A stretch of 64,000 nt of DNA from Paraburkholderia sp. LEh10 (GCF_017814945.1 NZ_JAGIPX010000016.1:93243-157242); one strand, 5' to 3'; positions 51,617 through 60,520 are shown, counted from the stretch's first letter. The notes: generated by a model from the letters alone, not told the origin. Numbers and translations are program-made.

Positions 51617-53437
51617 ATGCTGAGCAGATGGTCGATTCGCACGACGCTGACTCTCGTGGGGATCATTCTGGTTTCGCTGACGGTGATCGTCGGGGCGCTT
51701 GGGCTCGCCGCACTGAGCCGCTCGGGCGACGCGCTGGACAGCATGGCGCACGGCGACATGGTGGCGATCCGCACGCTGAACGATTCGGCTTCGTATCTGC
51801 TGCGCTCGCGCGTGTCGCTCGACCGCGTCAACGCGTTGATCGCGGCGGGCGAGATCGAGCAGTCGAAGCAGGTGCTCGACCGCGCGGCCGAACTGCTTGG
51901 CAAATCGAATGAAAACTGGCAGGCGTTCCTGAACACCCGGAAGAACGGCATCGACCCGTCGCTGATCGACGCTGTCGTTGCGAAGCGCGCGTCGCTCCTC
52001 AACGACGGCGTGAACCCCGAGTTCACCGCGCTGCGGGCAAGCGACCTGTCCGGCTATCACGCGATCGCCGACACGAAGATCAGCCCGATGTTCGTCGTGT
52101 ACGACAACGCGTCGTCGCCCGTCATCAAGGCGTTGCAGGCGCACGCCGAGCAGCAGCAGGCGGACACCGTCGCGCAGATGACGACGATGCGCGCGCTGAT
52201 CATCGGCGTCGTGGTGCTCGCGCTGGTGCTGGTCGTGGCGATCCGCTTCGCGATGCGCGGCATGATCGTGCAGCCGCTGAACAACGCGATTTCGTGCTTC
52301 GAGCGCATTGCGAAGGGCGACCTGTCGCAGCACGTGGACACCTCGGGCACGAACGAAATCGGGCGCCTCTTCCAGGCCGTCAAGCATATGCAGGATAGCC
52401 TGTCGGCGATGCTCAAGTCGGTGCACGCGAGCGTCGAATCGATCGACACGGGCGCGCGCGAAATCTCGATGGGCAACACGGACCTGTCGCAGCGCACGGA
52501 ACAGCAGGCGGCCTCGCTGCAGGAAACGGCGTCGAGCATGGAGCAGCTGACGGGCACCGTGCGCCAGAACGCCGAGAACGCGCGCCAGGCGAGCCAGCTT
52601 GCCGTGAACGCGTCGGATATCGCGACGCGCGGCGGCCAGGTGGTGAGTCAGGTGGTCAGCACGATGCAGGACATCGCGACCAGTTCGAACAAGGTCGTCG
52701 ACATCATCAGCGTGATCGAAGGCATCGCGTTCCAGACCAACATTCTCGCGCTCAACGCGGCCGTCGAAGCGGCGCGCGCCGGCGAGCAGGGCCGCGGCTT
52801 CGCCGTCGTCGCGGGCGAAGTGCGCAGCCTCGCGCAACGCAGCGCGAGCGCGGCGAAGGAAATCAAGGAACTGATCGGTGACTCCGCCGATAAGGTTCAG
52901 AACGGCTCGGCGCTCGTCGGCCAGGCAGGCACGACGATGGACGAGATCGTGCAGGCCGTGCGCCGCGTGACGGACATCATGGGCGAGATCAGCGCGGCAT
53001 CGGAAGAGCAGTCGGGCGGCATCGAGCAGGTCAATCGCGCCGTCGTGCAAATGGACGAGGTGACGCAGCAGAACGCGGCGCTCGTCGAACAGGCGGCGGC
53101 AGCGGCGGCCTCGCTCGAAGAGCAGACGCGTTCGCTGCAGACGGTGATCGGGCAGTGGCGCGTGAATGGCGGTCAAGGCGGGGCTTATGGCGGTGCGCGG
53201 CAGACGCAGCGCCCGGCGTCGGCGAAAGCGGCGAAGACTCGCGTGAAGGCCGCCGTCGCGCACGCGGCGCAACCGGCGCAACCGGCGCATGCGCAGCCTG
53301 CCGCCGCGAGGACGGAAGCGGCTGCGCCCGCGCGTGTCGAACCCGTGGTCAGGAAGGCGCACGCGGCGGCCGAGCCCGTCGCGCGTCAGACGGCGAGCGT
53401 CGCCTCCGCGTCGGACGCCGACTGGGAAACGTTCTGA
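51617..53437 (+). CDS. Methyl-accepting chemotaxis protein (Tsr/Tar type)
   Basis: The 606-residue receptor has TM1 (LTLVGIILVSLTVIVGALGL), a four-helix-bundle periplasmic sensor of about 150 residues, TM2 near 193-215, a HAMP domain, and a signalling domain with the hairpin tip EGIAFQTNILALNAAVEAAR near 372-392. The last five residues are DWETF, matching the NWETF pentapeptide that tethers CheR and CheB. An Ala-rich flexible stretch of about 80 residues connects the signalling domain to this tether. The ligand is unknown. The 287 bp to cheR contain no supported gene. Confidence 0.95.
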   Translation: MLSRWSIRTTLTLVGIILVSLTVIVGALGLAALSRSGDALDSMAHGDMVAIRTLNDSASYLLRSRVSLDRVNALIAAGEIEQSKQVLDRAAELLGKSNENWQAFLNTRKNGIDPSLIDAVVAKRASLLNDGVNPEFTALRASDLSGYHAIADTKISPMFVVYDNASSPVIKALQAHAEQQQADTVAQMTTMRALIIGVVVLALVLVVAIRFAMRGMIVQPLNNAISCFERIAKGDLSQHVDTSGTNEIGRLFQAVKHMQDSLSAMLKSVHASVESIDTGAREISMGNTDLSQRTEQQAASLQETASSMEQLTGTVRQNAENARQASQLAVNASDIATRGGQVVSQVVSTMQDIATSSNKVVDIISVIEGIAFQTNILALNAAVEAARAGEQGRGFAVVAGEVRSLAQRSASAAKEIKELIGDSADKVQNGSALVGQAGTTMDEIVQAVRRVTDIMGEISAASEEQSGGIEQVNRAVVQMDEVTQQNAALVEQAAAAAASLEEQTRSLQTVIGQWRVNGGQGGAYGGARQTQRPASAKAAKTRVKAAVAHAAQPAQPAHAQPAAARTEAAAPARVEPVVRKAHAAAEPVARQTASVASASDADWETF

Positions 53438-53724
53438 CCAACGGCGCACGGATATGCGGACTCGCGGCACCTCGTCCCATGGCGGACGTTTCAGCGCGAT
53501 GCGTCGTGAAGGCGCACGCGCGGCGGCAAGCGCGTCCGTCCGGACAGCAACGGGCAGGCATGCGCACGCGGCGCAGTCAGAGATGGCGCGAGTAACGCAG
53601 ACAGCAGTGCAGGCAACACGACAGGCAGCGGCGCTGACGCCAGCGCCGACGCGATCGCGGGGAAAGGCGGCATTAGCAGGATCGGCGGGCGGTGCGGCGC
53701 TCCTAATGGCAGACGGAAGACATC

Positions 53725-54678
53725 ATGATGGCAACGCGCGCGCAATCGCGCCCTGAGCGGGCAGAGCCGGCGAGATCTGCCGAACAGGCTCGCGACTTCG
53801 AGTTCACATCGGCGGATTTCGCTCGCATTCGCGAGCTGATTCACCGCAGCGCGGGCATTTCGCTGTCCGATCACAAGCGCGACATGGCATACAGCCGACT
53901 TGCGCGGCGGCTGCGCGCGCGCGGGCTCGACTCGTTCCGCCAGTATCTCGACATGCTCGAAGCGGATAACGATCCCGCCGAGTGGGAAGCGTTCACCAAC
54001 GCGCTCACCACGAACCTCACCGCGTTCTTCCGCGAGGCACATCACTTTCCGATCCTCGCCGACTTCGTCACGCGCCGCTCCGGGCCGGTGTCCGTGTGGT
54101 GCTCGGCGGCATCGACGGGCGAGGAGCCGTATTCGATCGCGATGACGCTGATCGAAGCGCTCGGCGATCACGCCGCGCGCCAGGCGACGGTGCTCGCGAC
54201 GGACATCGATACGCAGGTGCTCGCCAAGGGCGAAGCGGGCATGTATCAGTTCGATCAGGTCAAGCATCTGTCGCAGGAGCGGCTCAAGCGCTTTTTCCTG
54301 AAGGGCACGGGCGCGCATGCCGGCATGGTGAAGGTGCGCCCCGAAGTGCGCGCGATGATCCGCTTCGAGCAACTGAACCTGACCGATCGCGACTACGGAC
54401 TGAACACGCAGTTCGACGCGATCTTCTGCCGCAACGTGATGATCTACTTCGACAAGCCGACGCAGGCCCAGGTGCTGACGCGCTTCGAGCCGCTCGTGAA
54501 GCCGGGCGGGCTGCTGTTCGCCGGGCACTCGGAGAACTTCACGTATGTCACGCAGGCGTTCCGTCTGCGCGGCCAGACCGTGTACGAACTGACGCGCGAC
54601 GCGGGCGCCGCGACGGGCGCCGGCCGTGCGGCTCACCGTGCTTCGAACCACGGCGCGGCGAGTGGGGTGCCCGCATGA
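53725..54678 (+). CDS. cheR: Chemotaxis protein methyltransferase CheR
   Basis: CheR methylates receptor glutamates with S-adenosylmethionine. The 317-residue product has the N-terminal helical domain (ADFARIRELIHRSAGISLSD), LTTNLTAFFREAHHF, the SAM-binding VWCSAASTGEEPYSIAM, and FDAIFCRNVMIYFD. ATG 53725 follows ggaagacatc. The stop overlaps the cheD start (atga). Confidence 0.97.
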   Translation: MMATRAQSRPERAEPARSAEQARDFEFTSADFARIRELIHRSAGISLSDHKRDMAYSRLARRLRARGLDSFRQYLDMLEADNDPAEWEAFTNALTTNLTAFFREAHHFPILADFVTRRSGPVSVWCSAASTGEEPYSIAMTLIEALGDHAARQATVLATDIDTQVLAKGEAGMYQFDQVKHLSQERLKRFFLKGTGAHAGMVKVRPEVRAMIRFEQLNLTDRDYGLNTQFDAIFCRNVMIYFDKPTQAQVLTRFEPLVKPGGLLFAGHSENFTYVTQAFRLRGQTVYELTRDAGAATGAGRAAHRASNHGAASGVPA

Positions 54679-55448
54679 GCAGCGCCCTGCCGATCGCAAC
54701 GAATCTCTATTACGACAACCACTTCCAGCGCCCCGGCGTGAAGCTGCTGCCGAACGAGTTCTATACGACGAGCGACGACATGGTGCTCGTCACGGTGCTC
54801 GGCTCGTGCGTGGCCGCGTGCATTCAGGATCGCACGGCGGGCATCGGCGGCATGAATCACTTCATGCTGCCCGACGACGGCGCCGACCTCGCGCAAGCCG
54901 CGTCCGATTCGATGCGCTACGGTGCGTACGCAATGGAAGTGCTGATCAACGAACTGATCAAGGCAGGCGGACGGCGCGAGCGTTTCGAGGCGAAGGTATT
55001 CGGCGGAGCGGCCGTGCTCGCTGGAATGACGACGATGAACATCGGCGATCGCAACTCCGCGTTCGTGCGCCGCTATCTCGCGCTGGAGAAGATCCGCATC
55101 GTCGCCGAAGACCTCGAAGGCAAGCATCCGCGCAAGGTCGCGTTCATGCCGCGCACGGGCCAGGTGATGGTCAAGAAGCTGCGCCTGCAACAGGAAGCGG
55201 GCGTCGCGGAACGCGAACAGGCGCTCGCGCGGCAATCGGCCGAAGAGCGCGCCGACCGGCTCGCGAAGGCGCGTGCGCGCGTCGAGCTGTTCTCGGCGCC
55301 CGCCGCAGCGAAGCCGCGCATCGAGCTGTTTGGCGCGAATGCGGCGGCTGGCTCGAACGCGCCCGCCTCGAAGCCGCGAATCGAATTATTCGGCGCGCCC
55401 GCGCGCCTTATCCAACCAAACAACGCCAGGACCGTCGAGGAGGCGTGA
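54675..55448 (+). CDS. cheD: Chemoreceptor glutamine deamidase CheD with a repeat tail
   Basis: CheD deamidates receptor glutamines. The 257-residue product has catalytic Cys45 (LGSCVAAC) and His62 (GGMNHFML). The CheD domain ends near residue 165. A charged helix (REQALARQSAEERADRLAKA) follows, and then three copies of a short motif, ARVELFSAP, KPRIELFGAN and KPRIELFGAP, in an otherwise Ala/Ser-rich tail. The tail is not part of the core family and may bind a partner. Overlaps cheR and cheB. Confidence 0.94.
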   Translation: MSSALPIATNLYYDNHFQRPGVKLLPNEFYTTSDDMVLVTVLGSCVAACIQDRTAGIGGMNHFMLPDDGADLAQAASDSMRYGAYAMEVLINELIKAGGRRERFEAKVFGGAAVLAGMTTMNIGDRNSAFVRRYLALEKIRIVAEDLEGKHPRKVAFMPRTGQVMVKKLRLQQEAGVAEREQALARQSAEERADRLAKARARVELFSAPAAAKPRIELFGANAAAGSNAPASKPRIELFGAPARLIQPNNARTVEEA

Positions 55449-56557
55449 ACGCTGTGCAAAAAATCAAAGTATTGTGCGTCGACGATTCGGCGCTGATTCG
55501 TAGCCTGATGACGGAGATCATCAACAGTCAGCCGGACATGACGGTCGTCGCCACCGCGCCCGATCCGCTCGTCGCGCGTGAGCTCATCAAGCAGCACAAC
55601 CCGGACGTGCTGACGCTCGATGTCGAAATGCCGCGCATGGACGGCCTCGACTTTCTCGAGAAGCTGATGCGCCTGCGGCCGATGCCCGTCGTGATGGTGT
55701 CGTCGCTGACGGAGCGCGGCTCGGAAATCACGCTGCGCGCGCTGGAACTGGGCGCCGTCGATTTCGTGACGAAGCCGAAAGTCGGCATCCGCGACGGCAT
55801 GCTCGACTACGCGGAAAAGCTCGCGGACAAAGTGCGCGCCGCTGCCCGCGCGCGCGTGCGCCAGGCCGCGCCCGCGCAGCATGCGGCGGCGGCCGGTCAT
55901 GCTGGCGGCGCGCCCGCCGCGCAGGCCGCGCCGGCGCCGCTGTTCAACAACCCGCTCGTGTCGACGGAAAAGCTGATCATCGTCGGCGCATCGACGGGCG
56001 GCACGGAAGCGATCCGCGAAGTGCTCGTGCCGCTGCCGCCCGACGCGCCCGCCGTGCTGATCGCGCAGCACATGCCGCCGGGTTTCACAAAATCTTTCGC
56101 GCAACGCCTTAATGGTTTGTGCCGGATTACCGTTAAAGAGGCAGAGCACGGCGAACGCGTGCTGCCGGGTCATGCGTATATCGCGCCCGGTCACGCTCAC
56201 CTGTTGCTCGCCCGTAGCGGAGCCAACTATATCGCGCATCTGTCAGACGACCCGCCGGTCAACCGGCATCGTCCGTCTGTCGATGTGCTGTTCCGCTCGG
56301 CGGCGCAGCATGCGGGGAAGAACGCCGTTGGCGTGATCCTGACGGGCATGGGCCGCGACGGCGCAGCGGGACTGCTGGACATGCGCAAGGCGGGCGCGTA
56401 CACGCTCGCGCAGGACGAGGCGAGCTGCATCGTGTTCGGCATGCCGCGCGAGGCGATCGCAATCGGCGCTGCCGACGAGATCGCGCCGCTGTCGGAAATG
56501 AGCCGGCGCGTGATGGGGCGTCTCGCTGCAATGGGTGAGCGCGTTCAGCGCGTATGA
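55445..56557 (+). CDS. cheB: Chemotaxis methylesterase CheB
   Basis: CheB removes receptor methyl groups when phosphorylated. The 370-residue product has a receiver domain with Asp59 (LTLDVEMPRMDG) and an esterase domain with the triad Ser183 (GASTGG), His209 (AQHMPPGF) and Asp305 (GMGRDGA), joined by an Ala-rich linker. GTG 55445 overlaps the cheD stop (gtga); GTG 55454, ten bases after aggagg, is an equally possible start. Confidence 0.96.
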   Translation: MNAVQKIKVLCVDDSALIRSLMTEIINSQPDMTVVATAPDPLVARELIKQHNPDVLTLDVEMPRMDGLDFLEKLMRLRPMPVVMVSSLTERGSEITLRALELGAVDFVTKPKVGIRDGMLDYAEKLADKVRAAARARVRQAAPAQHAAAAGHAGGAPAAQAAPAPLFNNPLVSTEKLIIVGASTGGTEAIREVLVPLPPDAPAVLIAQHMPPGFTKSFAQRLNGLCRITVKEAEHGERVLPGHAYIAPGHAHLLLARSGANYIAHLSDDPPVNRHRPSVDVLFRSAAQHAGKNAVGVILTGMGRDGAAGLLDMRKAGAYTLAQDEASCIVFGMPREAIAIGAADEIAPLSEMSRRVMGRLAAMGERVQRV

Positions 56558-56630
56558 TGCGGGCCTCGGCCGCAAATTGAGATAAGCCGATAACCACCGC
56601 GCCATCTGGATTGGGGAAAAGGAACAGGAA

Positions 56631-57026
56631 ATGGATAAGGGAATGAAGATTCTGGTTGTGGACGACTTTCCGACGATGCGCCGGATCGTCCGCAACCTGC
56701 TCAAGGAGCTGGGCTACTCGAACGTCGACGAAGCGGAAGACGGCGCAGCGGGCCTCGCGCGTCTGCGCAGCGGCGCCTACGAGTTCGTGATTTCGGACTG
56801 GAACATGCCGAACCTCGACGGCCTCGCGATGCTGAAGGAAATCCGCGCCGATGCGTCGCTCGCGCATCTGCCCGTGCTGATGGTCACGGCGGAATCGAAG
56901 AAGGAAAACATCATCGCGGCCGCTCAGGCAGGCGCGAGCGGCTACGTGGTGAAACCGTTCACGGCGGCGACGCTCGACGAGAAGCTCAACAAGATTCTCG
57001 AGAAGATGGCAAAAACCGGGAGCTGA
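56631..57026 (+). CDS. cheY: Chemotaxis response regulator CheY
   Basis: The 131-residue receiver binds the motor switch when phosphorylated. Asp11-Asp12, phosphoacceptor Asp56 (VISDWNMPNLDG), Thr86 and Lys108 (VVKPF) are present, and the sequence (MKILVVDDFPTMRRIVRNLL) closely matches enterobacterial CheY. It is directly followed by cheZ. Confidence 0.97.
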   Translation: MDKGMKILVVDDFPTMRRIVRNLLKELGYSNVDEAEDGAAGLARLRSGAYEFVISDWNMPNLDGLAMLKEIRADASLAHLPVLMVTAESKKENIIAAAQAGASGYVVKPFTAATLDEKLNKILEKMAKTGS

Positions 57027-57027
57027 T

Positions 57028-57747
57028 GTGAACCCACCCATCAACGAGCAAGGCGCCAGGGAAGACGGCACCGACCTCGCGACCGACCGCATCCTGGCGC
57101 GCATCGGGCAGCTCACGCGCACACTGCGCGATTCGATGCGCGAGCTGGGGATCGACAAGCATGTCGAGCGCGCGGCGGAAGCGGTGCCGGACGCTCGCGA
57201 CCGTCTGAAGTACATCGCGACGATGACCGAGCAGGCCGCCGAGCGCGTTCTGACTTCGATCGAGATCGCAAAGCCGTTGCAGGAACAGTTGCAGCACGAC
57301 GCGGCCGAGCTCGATGCACGCTGGGAGCAGTGGTATGCGGCGCCCATCGAGCGCGAGGAAGTGCGCGCGCTGATGGATGACACGCGCAAGTTCCTGCGCG
57401 GCGTGCCCGAGGTCACGACGGCGACCAACGCACAGATGCTCGAGATCATGATGGCGCAGGACTTCCAGGATCTGACCGGGCAGGTCATCAAGAAGATCAC
57501 GGATGTGGTGTATCTGATCGAGCAGCAGCTTCTCGGCGTGCTGATCGACAACATTGCGGCTGAGCGGCGCGAGCAGTTTGCGGCGACGGCGGCGCAACTC
57601 GTTGCGCAAGCGCAGCACGATCCCGTTTCGCCGACGGGGAGCCCGCAAAGCCTGCTCAACGGTCCGCAGATCAACCCGGAAGGCAAGACCGACGTGGTGC
57701 AGGATCAGGGGCAGGTGGACGATCTGCTCGCGAGCCTCGGTTTCTGA
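57028..57747 (+). CDS. cheZ: CheY phosphatase CheZ
   Basis: CheZ dephosphorylates CheY-P. The 239-residue helical protein starts at GTG 57028, one base after the cheY stop. The active-site segment MMAQDFQDLTGQVIKKI contains the catalytic Gln, and the C-terminal CheY-binding peptide is QVDDLLASLGF. Confidence 0.97.
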   Translation: MNPPINEQGAREDGTDLATDRILARIGQLTRTLRDSMRELGIDKHVERAAEAVPDARDRLKYIATMTEQAAERVLTSIEIAKPLQEQLQHDAAELDARWEQWYAAPIEREEVRALMDDTRKFLRGVPEVTTATNAQMLEIMMAQDFQDLTGQVIKKITDVVYLIEQQLLGVLIDNIAAERREQFAATAAQLVAQAQHDPVSPTGSPQSLLNGPQINPEGKTDVVQDQGQVDDLLASLGF

Positions 57748-58135
57748 AGCCGGGCCCCGGCGCGGGCGACCCGTCGCGCCGTTCGACACGTACAAACGGG
57801 GCGCGCTGCGCAGAAACGCGAGCTGCTCCGTGACATCACGGCAGCGCACCTCATCGACACCTTCCGCATCGATGCCTGCTGCGTCGGTGCGCATCCGTTG
57901 GCGCGCCCGGAAATCGTGCGCCGTCATCAACCACTGGCATACTACGGCCAGGGGAGGATGGTGAATGACGCCGTTCGCCGCCGTTTTGCGCGCGGCCCCG
58001 GCGTGCTCGCGCGCCGCTCGTGGACGCTTTTAGCTGCTTTCAGCCGTTTTCAGCCGCGCCGTTTCTTCCAGTATCAACAACTCGGGACCGCAAATTGCGG
58101 CGCGGTCCGACGTCGATTCGGGAGGTGTCGTTACC
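57748..58135. other. Intergenic region after cheZ
   Basis: 388 bp without a supported gene. ggaccgc (58085-58091) and gcggtcc (58102-58108) form a small hairpin about 30 bases before the next start. Confidence 0.5.
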
Positions 58136-58714
58136 ATGTCGATTCGCTTCAGCCGTGCTGCTGCCGTTTCCACAGTTGTTTCCACATTTTGTTGTGCGCT
58201 GCCCGCCATGCTCGCGTCGCAGCCCGCCAGCGCCGCGCTAGGCGGCAGTCCGATGACGCCGCCGCCCGGGTCGAGCGCCACGACCGTCACGGTGCCTGCG
58301 CCATCGAGCGGTGTTGCCGTGATGCGCAGCGCGTCGTCGGCCAGTTCGGGCGCGACGGTTTCGTCAGCTTCTTCTTCGTCGTCGGGCGCCGCGGCGTCCT
58401 ATACCGTCCGCGAGACGACGCTCGGCAACGGCACGGTGGTGCGCGAGTACATTTCGACGACGGGCAATGTGTTCGGCCTCGCATGGAGCGGGCCGCAGAT
58501 GCCCAATCTGTCCAGTCTGCTCGGCAGCTATTTTCCGCAGTATGTGGCGGGCGTGACGAACGCGCGCGCATTGCGCGGCGGCGGCCACGGTCCCGGTGTC
58601 GTGCAGGACAGCGGACTTGTCGTGCGTTCGGGCGGCCACATGGGTGCGTTCTCGGGCCAGGCCTGGCTGCCGCAGGCATTACCCGCGGGCATGAGCGGCA
58701 ACGATATCCACTGA
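58136..58714 (+). CDS. Secreted DUF2844-family protein
   Basis: The 192-residue product starts at ATG 58136 after gggaggtgtcgttacc. The signal peptide ends at QPASA/ALGG. The mature part has a Ser/Ala-rich segment, then YTVRETTLGNGTVVREY and VFGLAWSGPQMPNLSSLLG, typical of DUF2844. The function is unknown. It is followed 16 bp later by a DUF3443 gene; these two families are often neighbours in Burkholderia, implying a shared role. The DUF3443 protein looks protease-like, so this could be its substrate or partner; that is speculation. Confidence 0.85.
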   Translation: MSIRFSRAAAVSTVVSTFCCALPAMLASQPASAALGGSPMTPPPGSSATTVTVPAPSSGVAVMRSASSASSGATVSSASSSSSGAAASYTVRETTLGNGTVVREYISTTGNVFGLAWSGPQMPNLSSLLGSYFPQYVAGVTNARALRGGGHGPGVVQDSGLVVRSGGHMGAFSGQAWLPQALPAGMSGNDIH

Positions 58715-58730
58715 CGACGGGAGACCAGCC

Positions 58731-60026
58731 ATGCGATTTGCCGTGAAGCTAGAAGAGTGCACCCGTGTCATGAAGGCCGTGCTGGCCCTATCCGTCATCG
58801 CGATGACAGCGCTCGTCGCAGGTTGTGGCGGAGGCGGAGATTCGTCGTCGTCTTCCAACAATAACAATAACAATAACAATAACAACAATAGCGCCCCCAG
58901 CCAGCAACCTATCGCCGCGAACGCGCCGAACACGGTGGCCGTGACCGTCGATCGTGGTGTGGCGAACATCATCAACATCCCGACCATCAGCGTGACCGTC
59001 TGCGCGCCGAACTCCACCACGAACTGCACGACCATCGACCATGTGCTGCTCGATACCGGCTCGTTCGGCCTGCGCGTCGTCAATTCCGCGCTCGGCTCAT
59101 TGGCGAACTCACTGCCCATCCAGCAAGCGACGGCGGGCGGCCAGCTCGTCGAATGCACGCACTTCGCGGACGGCTTCAGCTGGGGCACGACGCGCACGGC
59201 AACCGTGAAGATCAGCGGCGAAGTGGCGAACAACATCCCGATCCAGGTGATCGGCGATCTGCCCGATTCGACCATTCCGGGTGGATGCGTGAACGGCGCG
59301 GCGGAGAACACCGCGCAGTCGCTGGGCGCGAACGGCATCATCGGAATTGGCGTGGCGCCCGTCGACTGCGGCGCGGCGTGCTCGGTCCAGGGCAACGTCG
59401 CGCAGTTCAGCAACTATTACGCGTGTCCGAACGGTGCGAACTGCACGCGCACGCTCGCCGAGACGTCGAAGCAGGTGGCCAACCCGGTGCCGAAATTCGC
59501 CGTCGACAACAATGGCGTGATCGTGCAGATGGCGCCCATTTCGTCGAGCGGCGCGGTGTCGGCGACGGGCACGGTCGTGTTCGGCATCGGCACGCAGTCG
59601 AACAACGGCAATGCGGCGGCCACGACCTATACGACCGACGCGTCGGGCGACCTCGTCAACAGCCAGTTCAACGGCACGAAGACGAGCGCGTTCATGGATT
59701 CGGGCTCGAACGCCTACTTCTTCCAGGACGACTCGCTGGTGCTGTGCGGCGGCAGCCTGTCGGCGTTCTACTGCCCCAGCTCGCCGCAGCAACGCACGGT
59801 GAGCCTCGTCGGCGCGAACGGCGCAACAGGTGCGGCGACGATCAGCATCGTCAGCGCGCAGACGCTGCTGAGCAACCAGAGCAACTTCGTGTTCAACAAT
59901 CTCGGCGGGCAGATCGGTTCGCTGACGGCGTTCGATCTCGGGCTGCCGTTCTTCTTCGGCCGCTACGTGTACTTCGGGATGGACAAGCGTGCGTCGGGCG
60001 GCCAGGCGCCATTCGTGGCGTTCTGA
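58731..60026 (+). CDS. DUF3443 lipoprotein with pepsin-like aspartic protease motifs
   Basis: The 431-residue product starts at ATG 58731 (gggagaccagcc upstream); ATG 58770 is possible. The signal ends in the lipobox LVAGC, followed by Gly, Ser and 11 consecutive Asn as a surface linker. The domain then shows LLDTGSFGLRVV (Asp108), NGIIGIGVAP at 201-210, AFMDSGSNAYFF (Asp323) and, near the C terminus, DLGLPFFFGRYVYFG. These are in the order and spacing of the two DTG active-site loops and hydrophobic-Gly loops of bilobal aspartic proteases. The family is annotated as unknown; protease activity is my inference. Conserved cysteines could form disulphides. Confidence 0.82.
   Translation: MRFAVKLEECTRVMKAVLALSVIAMTALVAGCGGGGDSSSSSNNNNNNNNNNNSAPSQQPIAANAPNTVAVTVDRGVANIINIPTISVTVCAPNSTTNCTTIDHVLLDTGSFGLRVVNSALGSLANSLPIQQATAGGQLVECTHFADGFSWGTTRTATVKISGEVANNIPIQVIGDLPDSTIPGGCVNGAAENTAQSLGANGIIGIGVAPVDCGAACSVQGNVAQFSNYYACPNGANCTRTLAETSKQVANPVPKFAVDNNGVIVQMAPISSSGAVSATGTVVFGIGTQSNNGNAAATTYTTDASGDLVNSQFNGTKTSAFMDSGSNAYFFQDDSLVLCGGSLSAFYCPSSPQQRTVSLVGANGATGAATISIVSAQTLLSNQSNFVFNNLGGQIGSLTAFDLGLPFFFGRYVYFGMDKRASGGQAPFVAF
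58857..58889 (+). repeat. AAC/AAT microsatellite coding for 11 Asn
   Basis: Eleven consecutive Asn codons, mostly alternating aac and aat, directly after the lipobox region of the DUF3443 protein. Slippage in 6-bp steps would keep the frame. Confidence 0.95.
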
Positions 60027-60113
60027 CGGCATGACGGGCCGCGCGGCGCCGCGGCCCGCTTCGTATGGCCCGAATGACAGGCGACGCAAGCACGCGGCGC
60101 TTCTTGCCCGGCG

Positions 60114-60343
60114 CCCGGCTGGCGGCCGCCGCGCGTCGCCGAAGCTGGCTGTCCCGGCTGGCGGCCGCCGCGCGTCGCCGAAGCTGTCCGTCCCGGCTGA
60201 CGGCCGCCGCGCGTCGCCGAACCTCGCCGTCCCGGCTGGCGGCCGCCGCGCGTCGCCGAAGCTGTCCGTCCCGGCTGGCGGCCACCGCGCGTCGCCGAAG
60301 CTCGCCGTCCCGGCTGGCCGCCGCCGCGCGTCGCCCAGGCCGT
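60114..60343. repeat. 39-bp minisatellite, six copies, between the DUF3443 gene and flhB
   Basis: Copies start at 60114, 60153, 60192, 60231, 60270 and 60309 (last partial). Each begins cccggctggcggccgccgcg and continues with cgtcgccgaa; each complete unit is 39 bp, and the last ten bases vary. The unit contains the 10-bp palindrome ggcggccgcc. Because 39 is a multiple of three, several frames stay open on both strands, but no start with a ribosome binding site supports a gene. The rest of 60027-60520 shows nothing. Confidence 0.92.
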
Positions 60344-60520
60344 CCCCGCGCCGCAGCTCGCCTCCACGCCGTTGCCGGTGCGCCGGAAGCCTGCTGCTGT
60401 GTACGATCGGTTGAAATACCCCGGTTTCCCCGCCCTTATCCGCCAATCGGCGCTCGACGTCTGCAGGAATAATCGCTGTCACTGAAAAAGGGCATGGTGC
60501 CCTTCCCGCTGGAGAGCGCG

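Noticed and set aside
53438..53724. Possible gene between the receptor and cheR
   Set aside because: Frames here are low-complexity Arg/Ala/Thr sequence without a start signal; probably spacer.
59989..60414. A repetitive protein gene in the 39-bp minisatellite
   Set aside because: Frames are open on both strands only because the unit is a multiple of three and lacks stops; there is no ribosome binding site.
60494..60520. ATG 60494 as the flhB start
   Set aside because: It adds nine residues not seen in FlhB, whereas TTG 60521 has a well-spaced ggag and gives the conserved N terminus.
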